A stretch of DNA of 64,000 bases from Leisingera sp. M658 (GTDB taxonomy: Bacteria > Pseudomonadota > Alphaproteobacteria > Rhodobacterales > Rhodobacteraceae). Positions within the stretch are counted from its first letter, which is position 1; every line of letters begins with the position of its first letter. The DNA lies in the NCBI RefSeq assembly GCF_025144145.1, contig NZ_CP083547.1, forward strand, positions 62,001-126,000. The letters run 5' to 3'. Made by a program: the position numbers and the translations under genes. Positions 58,344 to 64,000 of this stretch are shown here, in pieces. The notes under the pieces were generated by a model, which saw only the letters and a program-made list of their open reading frames with translations, did not search any database and had not been told where the DNA came from.

Positions 58344-59357
58344 TTACTGAACCGGATCGCGGCCAATGGTGGTCAGCACCGTGTTCAGCTTCTCGACGCC
58401 GCCGATGGAGTCATAGAACTGCGGCCACACGGCTTCGGTCGCCAGCTTGATGAACTCGGCCTCGTCGTTTGCCGGATCGTCAATCTGCATGCCCTTGGCC
58501 AGCAGGCCTTCCTTGATCTCGGCTTCGATGTCGCGGAGATACTGCGCCGATTTCACGGTGGCTTCCTTGCCCGCTTCGATCAGGATCTGCTGGTCTTCTT
58601 CGGACAGGTCCTGGAACACCGCCTCGGAGACAATCAGCGGCTCAATCGAGAAGATGTAGCGCAGGTTGGTCACATATTCCTGCACTTCATAAAACTTCAT
58701 CGCGTTGATGGTGGTGTAGGGGTTGTCCTGGCCATCGACAACTTTGGTCTGCAGACCGGTAAAGGTCTCGGACCAGGCCATCGGGGTCGGGTTGATGCCC
58801 CAGGACTTGTAGGTTTCGATCATGATCTCGTTTTTGGGAACGCGGATGACCAGATCCTGCAGGTCGGCAACATTGGTGACCGGTTTCTTGGAGTTGGTCA
58901 GGCGGCGGAACCCGGTGTAGGTCCAGGCCAGAATGCGCACGCCGGCGTCCCGGATGGTGTTGTCGGTCAGTTCCTGTCCAATCGGGCCCTGGGTCAGCGT
59001 TTCCGCATCTTCCAGCGACAGGATCACGTAAGGCAGGGTGAAGACACCAACCGAGGGCGAGAACGGTGTAACGTTGTTGATCGCCAGCAGCGACATATCC
59101 AGGGTGCCGATGGCGGCTTCGTTAACAGTGTCCTGCTCCGAGCCCAGCTGACCGTTCAGGAACATGGTGCCGGTGTGTGCGCCGCCGGATTTTGCTTCCA
59201 GCGCTTCAATGAAGAATTTGCCGGTGCCTTCCTGCGAGCTGCCGGCGCCGTCGCCCACGGCAATCTTGAAGTTCTTGGCGGATACAGCGCCGGTGGTCAG
59301 CATCGCGGCGGCAGAAACGGCTGCGGTCAGCGTGCAGACCTTTTTGAGAAATGACAT
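58344..59357 (-). CDS. dctP: TRAP transporter solute-binding protein (DctP)
   Basis: A 337-residue DctP-family binding protein. The signal peptide (MSFLKKVCTLTAAVSAAAML) ends near AVSA-KNFK. It has the DctP pattern with GTMFLNGQLGSEQDTVNEAA near residue 62 and the carboxylate-binding Arg region, LRYIFSIEPLIVSEAVFQDL near 233; LQDLVIRVPKNEIMIETYKS near 168 contains the family Arg. GGGAGGAAG precedes the ATG at 59357; an upstream ATG at 59378 would spoil the signal peptide. Ligand is probably a carboxylate, not further defined. Confidence 0.93.
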   Translation of the reverse strand: MSFLKKVCTLTAAVSAAAMLTTGAVSAKNFKIAVGDGAGSSQEGTGKFFIEALEAKSGGAHTGTMFLNGQLGSEQDTVNEAAIGTLDMSLLAINNVTPFSPSVGVFTLPYVILSLEDAETLTQGPIGQELTDNTIRDAGVRILAWTYTGFRRLTNSKKPVTNVADLQDLVIRVPKNEIMIETYKSWGINPTPMAWSETFTGLQTKVVDGQDNPYTTINAMKFYEVQEYVTNLRYIFSIEPLIVSEAVFQDLSEEDQQILIEAGKEATVKSAQYLRDIEAEIKEGLLAKGMQIDDPANDEAEFIKLATEAVWPQFYDSIGGVEKLNTVLTTIGRDPVQ

Positions 59358-59489
59358 AACTTCCTCCCGTATTGTCATCTTGAAGACAAGGCGCGCGCTG
59401 GCACGCCCTCCATAGCGCCTGTGCCAGTCCGATCCTGCCTTGCTGGCGAGAAGCTACATTGCGTTTCATGTTTCTAGAATGTAAACTTA

Positions 59490-59497
59490 TGATATCA
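59490..59497. promoter_or_regulatory. Operator candidate between dctP and LysR genes
   Basis: TGATATCA is a perfect 8-base palindrome, flanked by the weaker inverted pair GTAAAC and GTTTCAC, in the 166-base divergent region. It is in the right place for the LysR regulator to act on dctPQM. Confidence 0.35.
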
Positions 59498-59523
59498 AGG
59501 TTTCACATATATCGAACATTAAG

Positions 59524-60459
59524 ATGAGCCGCAAAACACACGTCAAACATGTCGCCGATGCCGATCTGAAACTGCTCCGGGTGTTCAGGGCCGTGGCCGA
59601 AAGCGGCGGGCTGGCCGCCGCCGAGACCGAGCTGAACATCGGAAAGTCCACCATTTCGAAATACATCGCCGACCTGGAGCTGCGGCTGGATCTGAAGCTG
59701 TGCAACCGCGGCCCGGCGGGGTTCTCGCTGACGGACGACGGAAGCAAAGTGCTGAAATCCGCTGAGGAACTGCTGACCTCGGTGTCGGATTTCCGCGCCG
59801 AAGTGAATGAAATCAAGCAGCAGATGGCCGGCACCATCCGGATCGCCCTGTTCGATCAATGCGCCTCCAACCCCGAAGCCTTTGTGCCTGGCGGCATCCG
59901 GGTCTTTAACAAGGCCGCGCCTGCGGTGGAGATCGAACTGTCGCTGGAGCCGCCGAACGTGATCGAAACCAAGGTGATCAGCGGCCAGCTGGATATCGGC
60001 ATCCTGGCGCTGCACCGGCCTTCTCCCAGCCTGGATTACATGCCGTTATATGGAGAGAACATGTTTCTTTATTGCGGCAAGGGGCATCCGTTCTTTGACT
60101 GCGACCATGCCAGCCTGGGCCTGCGGGATGTACAGGCGATGAATTATGCAGGCATCCGGGTCAACTCGCCCAACCTGCATGTGGGTCAGAAACTGGGCTT
60201 CCGCCGCTCTGCCAAGGTGCAGAACGAACAGGCGCTGGCGATCCTGATCATGTCGGGCAGCTATCTGGGATTTCTGCCGGATCACCTGGCCGCCGGTTTT
60301 GTCGGCAGCGGCCTGATGCGCAAAGTGCTGCCCAGAGACGTCTTTTACCGCAGCCAGTTTGCCGCCGTCACCCGCAAGCGGCCCGCCGTAAACCGCATCA
60401 CCAAGCTGTTTCTGGACACGCTGGTTGCGGCGCACTCGGGGCAGGCAGCAGAGGTTTGA
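59524..60459 (+). CDS. LysR-family transcriptional regulator
   Basis: A 311-residue LysR protein. The helix-turn-helix reads LKLLRVFRAVAESGGLAAAE then ISKYIADLELRLDLKLCNR, and the effector domain begins at GTIRIALFDQCASNPEAFVP. It is divergent from dctPQM-uspA, so it is the likely regulator of that importer. The C-terminus is slightly longer than usual. Confidence 0.92.
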   Translation: MSRKTHVKHVADADLKLLRVFRAVAESGGLAAAETELNIGKSTISKYIADLELRLDLKLCNRGPAGFSLTDDGSKVLKSAEELLTSVSDFRAEVNEIKQQMAGTIRIALFDQCASNPEAFVPGGIRVFNKAAPAVEIELSLEPPNVIETKVISGQLDIGILALHRPSPSLDYMPLYGENMFLYCGKGHPFFDCDHASLGLRDVQAMNYAGIRVNSPNLHVGQKLGFRRSAKVQNEQALAILIMSGSYLGFLPDHLAAGFVGSGLMRKVLPRDVFYRSQFAAVTRKRPAVNRITKLFLDTLVAAHSGQAAEV

Positions 60460-60545
60460 TGCAGCTCAGCCGCCGCGCCGCTGATCCGGCGAAATCCGAC
60501 GCAGATCAACCCGAACCGGCCGGCTCGGACCTCTGATCCCCGGGC

Positions 60546-60995
60546 CTAAATGATGTCCAGCGACACCTTTACCCGGTCCATCACAACCGAAGAGGTAAAG
60601 CGGCTGACATTGGATTCATCAAAGAAATACTCCTGGGTGAAGGCCTCATATTCCTTGATATCGCCAACGATGATCACAAGAATGAAATCAGCCTCACCAG
60701 TGGTGTAATAGCATTGCTGCACCTGACTGGCCTGGCGCATCTTGCGCTTGAAGGCGTCCAGATGCATCCGGCTTTCGCGCTCCAGCACCACCTGCACGAT
60801 CACTGTCATCTCCCGTCCCAGCCGGGCCGGGGACAGAATGGCAATTTCCTTTTCGATCACACCGGTATCGCGGAGCTTTTTCAGCCGTTTCTGCACCGCC
60901 GGTGCCGACAGGCCGATCTCATGGCTGATGGCTTCGGCGGTCAGTTGCGCATTGGACTGTATCAGCCGGAGGATATCGTGGTCTTTTTCATCCAT
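60546..60995 (-). CDS. Lrp/AsnC-family transcriptional regulator
   Basis: A 149-residue Lrp/AsnC protein. The N-terminal helix-turn-helix is KDHDILRLIQSNAQLTAEAI then LSAPAVQKRLKKLRDTGVIE, followed by the RAM (ACT-like) ligand domain with QQCYYTTGEADFILVIIVGD, the family's G-x-x-D-F/Y motif. I start it at 60995; an in-frame leader to 61049 is not family-like. Lrp proteins sense amino acids and act on neighbouring or distant amino-acid genes. Its target is not visible here. Confidence 0.9.
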   Translation of the reverse strand: MDEKDHDILRLIQSNAQLTAEAISHEIGLSAPAVQKRLKKLRDTGVIEKEIAILSPARLGREMTVIVQVVLERESRMHLDAFKRKMRQASQVQQCYYTTGEADFILVIIVGDIKEYEAFTQEYFFDESNVSRFTSSVVMDRVKVSLDII

Positions 60996-61282
60996 AGCTG
61001 ATTTTTCCCCTGCTTCGGCAGGAATGACAACTCGAATCCGCAAGAACACGGACGCACAGGGCTGGAGGATCTGCAGCCGCCGCGCTCAAAGAGGCGCGCG
61101 GGCATCCCGATTTAATGGGGAATTTGCGGCGGACGGCCTGCCTCCGGGATTGGCGTTACCGGTTTCTTAGGCTTACTGCCGAAAACTTGCCTGTAGATAC
61201 ACATGCAACTGCTTCCAGGATCCGGCTTGTTCCATATCCGGCCCGCCTTTTGCAGCTGTGCACGGCTGTTGCGGAGTTTTAA

Positions 61283-63235
61283 ATGGGTCTCAATCACAAA
61301 TCCCTGCTGTTCAAACTGATCATTCCGGTTCCGGTCGTCATGCTCGCCTGTCTCGCAGCGGCCTGGTTCACCATCCCGCCGGCGATGGAACGCAACAGCA
61401 TTGACGCCGCATCGGATTCCGCCCTGCAGACTGTCAATCAGATCAAGAAGATCCGCGGCTATTACACCCGCTACGTCGTTAAGGATGCGGTGGCAGCGCA
61501 ATCCCTGCGCCCGGGGGTCAACCACCAGGAAGATCCCGGTGTCATCCCGCTGCCTGCAACATTTGTGCACGACATCAGCGCCTTGATGGCCGCCGAGCGA
61601 AGCAGTTTTTCGCTGTACAGCCCCTATCCCTTTCCGGAACGCGCGGAACGCCCGATGGACGGCTTCATGCAGGACGCCTGGGCGTATCTGAACAACACTC
61701 CTGACGGATCCTATTCGCGAACCGAAACCCTGGATGGTGAAACCTTCCTGCGGGTGGCCGTCGCCGACCGGATAGTATCTGAGGTCTGCGTCAGTTGCCA
61801 CAACAGCCATGCCGCCTCCCCGAAAACCGACTGGCAGCTGGGCGATGTGCGCGGCATCGTCGAAGTGCGCCAGAACATCAGCGGCACCCTGGAAGCCTCA
61901 GCCGGGTTCACCCGCTATCTGCTGGCCGGGCTGGGTGCCGCCAGCGCCGTGCTGCTGGCCGCCGTCCTGTTTGCAGCGCGCACCGTCACCCGGCCGGTTG
62001 CCAGCATCTGCACCAGCATGAAAGCGGTGGCAGCAGGAAACCTGGACATCACCATTGCCGAGGCCGGCCGGCAGGATGAAATCGGCGCAATTGGCAGGAC
62101 AATTGTGGAAATGCAGGGGGACCTGAAGAATGCCCGCGACGCCGACCAGGAACGTGCGGAAACACAGCGCCAGCAACAGAAGGTGGTGGACAGCTTGCGG
62201 ACCGGGTTGTCGCGCCTGTCCAAGGGCGACTTTGCCTTCCATCTGACCGAGGCCTTCCCGGAAGAACATGAAGAGCTGCGCCAGGACTTCAACCTGACCT
62301 CCGAAACGCTGAGCTCCACTGTCGCCCAGGTGATTGAGGCGGCAGGCAGCATCCGCAATGGCGCCGCTGAGATCAGCCAGGCGTCGGACGACCTGTCGCA
62401 CCGCACCGAAAGCCAGGCCGCCACGCTGGAACAGACCGCCGCGGCGCTGGATGAACTGACCGCCTCAGTCAAATCCGCTGCCGAAGGCGCCAGCAGCGTT
62501 GAAACCACCATGGAGGAGGCACGCTTGCAGGCCGAATCCAACCGCACCATTGTGCAAAATGCCGTCACCGCCATGGCGGAGATCGAGCAAAGCTCGAACC
62601 ACATTTCGCAGATCCTCGGCGTGATCGACGACATCGCTTTCCAGACCAATCTTTTGGCTCTGAACGCCGGTGTCGAGGCAGCACGCGCAGGCGAGGCCGG
62701 CAAGGGTTTTGCCGTAGTTGCCTCCGAGGTGCGCGCCCTCGCGCAGCGTTCAGCCGGCGCCGCGATGGAAATCAAGACGCTGATCGGCGACAGTTCAAGA
62801 CAAGTAGAGAGCGGCGTCAAACTGGTCGGCAAGGCAGGCGAGGCGCTGCAAAGCATTGTCGAGCAGATCACCCATATCTCGCAGCTGGTGTCCGGCATTG
62901 CCGAAGGTGCCGCCGAGCAATCGACCGGCCTTAACGAAATCAACACCGGTGTCACCCAGCTGGATCAGGTCACCCAGCAGAACGCAGCAATGGTGGAACA
63001 GGCCACCGCGGCCGGCCACATGCTGAACACTGATGCCGGCAAACTCTCGGAACTGGTGGCGCATTTCCGGGTAGCCGGCGGCAGTACTGCCCCCGCCCCG
63101 GCAATCCCTGCTCTCCAGCCGGCGCCTTCTGCGCATGGCGATGATAACTGGGAAACCGAGATCAGCCCGGCGCCTTGCGCAGCCCCCGAAACCAGCAGCG
63201 GAAATGCCGCCCGTAATCTCTGGCAGGAATTCTAG
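61283..63235 (+). CDS. Methyl-accepting chemotaxis protein with c-type heme sensor domain
   Basis: A 650-residue chemoreceptor. TM1 is at residues 12-30. A periplasmic domain of about 180 residues resembles the Tll0287/DUF3365 type and contains CVSCH (Cys169 to His173), a c-type heme attachment motif. TM2 (about 211-231) leads to a HAMP domain, then the MCP signalling region (about 350-590) with the tip IDDIAFQTNLLALNAGVEAA and AGEAGKGFAVVASEVRALAQ. The C-terminus ends NLWQEF, which fits the xWxxF tether that recruits CheR/CheB. Likely a redox or gas (O2/NO) receptor. A second MCP gene follows. Confidence 0.92.
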   Translation: MGLNHKSLLFKLIIPVPVVMLACLAAAWFTIPPAMERNSIDAASDSALQTVNQIKKIRGYYTRYVVKDAVAAQSLRPGVNHQEDPGVIPLPATFVHDISALMAAERSSFSLYSPYPFPERAERPMDGFMQDAWAYLNNTPDGSYSRTETLDGETFLRVAVADRIVSEVCVSCHNSHAASPKTDWQLGDVRGIVEVRQNISGTLEASAGFTRYLLAGLGAASAVLLAAVLFAARTVTRPVASICTSMKAVAAGNLDITIAEAGRQDEIGAIGRTIVEMQGDLKNARDADQERAETQRQQQKVVDSLRTGLSRLSKGDFAFHLTEAFPEEHEELRQDFNLTSETLSSTVAQVIEAAGSIRNGAAEISQASDDLSHRTESQAATLEQTAAALDELTASVKSAAEGASSVETTMEEARLQAESNRTIVQNAVTAMAEIEQSSNHISQILGVIDDIAFQTNLLALNAGVEAARAGEAGKGFAVVASEVRALAQRSAGAAMEIKTLIGDSSRQVESGVKLVGKAGEALQSIVEQITHISQLVSGIAEGAAEQSTGLNEINTGVTQLDQVTQQNAAMVEQATAAGHMLNTDAGKLSELVAHFRVAGGSTAPAPAIPALQPAPSAHGDDNWETEISPAPCAAPETSSGNAARNLWQEF

Positions 63236-63267
63236 CGCCGCATCTCTGGCAGGAATTCTAGCGCCGC
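63216..63267 (+). repeat. Tandem 26-base duplication across the stop codon
   Basis: The last codons and stop of the chemoreceptor gene, ATCTCTGGCAGGAATTCTAG and six more bases (63216-63241), are repeated exactly at 63242-63267. The duplication preserves the stop, so the protein end is unchanged. Confidence 0.95.
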
Positions 63268-63716
63268 CTTGATAGCACCGGACCCGATGCTGCCGCGTCC
63301 CGGCTGCCGCCTTTGGACGGCCAGGGGAACGATTCTTTGCACCCCGCGCGCCAGCGAAAACGCCTCGCAGAAAGTTACCCGGCTTTTGCGGCTGCTTAAC
63401 CCCAGGGCAACTTGAGGCCGGGGCACTCCCTGCAAGATCCCCAAATTTGAATGTGTTCCTACATGACGGTTTGCGCCACCCAGGCCTGCATTTCCGGAGC
63501 ACATACGGTGGCAAACACGATAATAATAAGGGAATACCCGCGATTACCACCGATGGGGCCTGAAATTCAAATTTGCGGCATCAAGATTCCCGGAATTCCG
63601 GAAAACTTCATTTGCGATAGGCTTGCGGTACACACTTTTTCAGGACTTTCCTGATTAACACTCCTATAGGCCCCGGCTGTAACCGGTGTGCCGCCGCCAG
63701 CAGGAGACCTTTGCCA
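63268..63716. other. Intergenic region between the two chemoreceptor genes
   Basis: About 450 bases without a recognisable gene; the one short plus-strand open frame (63451-63654) has no ribosome binding site or family resemblance. It is more AT-rich towards its right half and probably holds the promoter of the second receptor gene. CCGGAATTCCGG (63591-63602) is a perfect 12-base palindrome within it. Confidence 0.45.
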
Positions 63717-64000
63717 ATGCCCCGGACCACGAAATTGCCGCTTAAGCTGAAGCTGCCGCTGATCATGGTAGCGCTGACCGGGGCCTTCCTCGTTACCGTG
63801 TCATTGCTGGTTTATTCAATGGCCGAGCGCAGCATCCGGGAAAACGCCTTTGCCGCGCAAAAGATAGAAGCCAAATCCGGCGCGCAGGCGCTGGAATTCC
63901 TGATCAGGGCAGCCCGGTCCGATGTTTCCAGCCTGGCCGGCCAGCCCGCAGTATTCCGGGCGATCGGCAACTTCGAACGGGTGATCGGCATGGTCGAAGA
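63717..64000 (+). CDS. Second methyl-accepting chemotaxis protein (partial, runs off the window)
   Basis: The ATG at 63717, with GGAG upstream, opens a frame that stays open to the window end. The first 94 residues show a short basic start (PRTTKLPLKLKLPL), a first membrane helix (IMVALTGAFLVTVSLLVYSM) and the start of a helical periplasmic domain (AAQKIEAKSGAQALEFLIRA). This is the usual chemoreceptor N-terminus, and it follows another MCP gene. The signalling domain lies outside the window, so the call rests on topology and context. Confidence 0.7.
   Translation, partial: MPRTTKLPLKLKLPLIMVALTGAFLVTVSLLVYSMAERSIRENAFAAQKIEAKSGAQALEFLIRAARSDVSSLAGQPAVFRAIGNFERVIGMVE

Noticed and set aside
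1-64000. tRNA or rRNA genes
   Set aside because: I found no cloverleaf with a T-loop GGTTCRA motif and CCA-like end, and no rRNA signature, although a computational scan would be more reliable.

Overview
The window is GC-rich and reads as a marine alphaproteobacterium of the Rhodobacteraceae (Roseobacter group, Leisingera/Phaeobacter/Ruegeria-like). The signs are the Na+-NQR accessory genes apbE and nqrM, a dimethylglycine dehydrogenase and an MttB-type methyltransferase, both TAXI-type and DctPQM-type TRAP transporters, many LysR regulators, and intergenic hairpin elements typical of the group. This placement is inference; there is no rRNA or other marker gene.

1-5000: the end of an Nqr-associated block (a small membrane protein, the flavinyl transferase apbE, nqrM), an outer-membrane efflux lipoprotein and an aldehyde dehydrogenase. 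5263-10827: a tightly coupled operon in which each gene overlaps the next by ATGA: hydantoinase/oxoprolinase subunits A and B, a HisC-like aminotransferase and an Asp/Glu-racemase-fold enzyme. 10899-14918: an MttB-family methyltransferase and an MmgE/PrpD protein on the minus strand, divergent from a LysR regulator. 14998-15605: an AbrB-type antitoxin and Doc/Fic toxin pair. 15773-18190: dimethylglycine dehydrogenase.

18.2-27.8 kb is a scrapyard island of low gene density: a broken AAA+ ATPase gene, an intact IS481-family element with perfect 28-bp ends, a truncated beta-propeller protein, a glycosyltransferase, an intact IS110-family recombinase gene, a small protein resembling a stand-alone subtilase propeptide, a decayed IS3-family element, a second decayed IS481-family copy and an aldolase stub.

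27.8-45.9 kb returns to core-like catabolic clusters. They are a TAXI-TRAP transporter with a DadA-like dehydrogenase, a racemase and a cysteine-desulfurase-like enzyme under a divergent LysR; a ThDP enzyme and a trans-sulfuration-type PLP enzyme; a GMC oxidoreductase and an enolase-superfamily enzyme; agmatinase divergent from a LuxR regulator; and a histidinol-phosphatase-type enzyme. 46-55.8 kb holds an oligopeptide ABC transporter operon with two metallohydrolases (YtcJ-like and MlrC-like), preceded by a collapsed hydrolase pseudogene and a divergent XRE-type regulator. 55.8-61 kb holds a DctPQM TRAP operon with a UspA protein, a divergent LysR and an Lrp/AsnC regulator. The end carries two chemoreceptor genes in tandem; the first has a c-type heme motif in its sensor domain and the second runs off the window.

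Most of the window is scavenging metabolism: transporter, catabolic enzymes and a local regulator repeated several times, with quaternary amines, D-amino acids and peptides as likely substrates. The least ordinary parts are the HyuAB-aminotransferase-racemase operon next to MttB/PrpD, the racemase-desulfurase TAXI cluster, and the mobile-element island with its IS110 flanks (possible bridge RNA) and orphan inhibitor-like protein.
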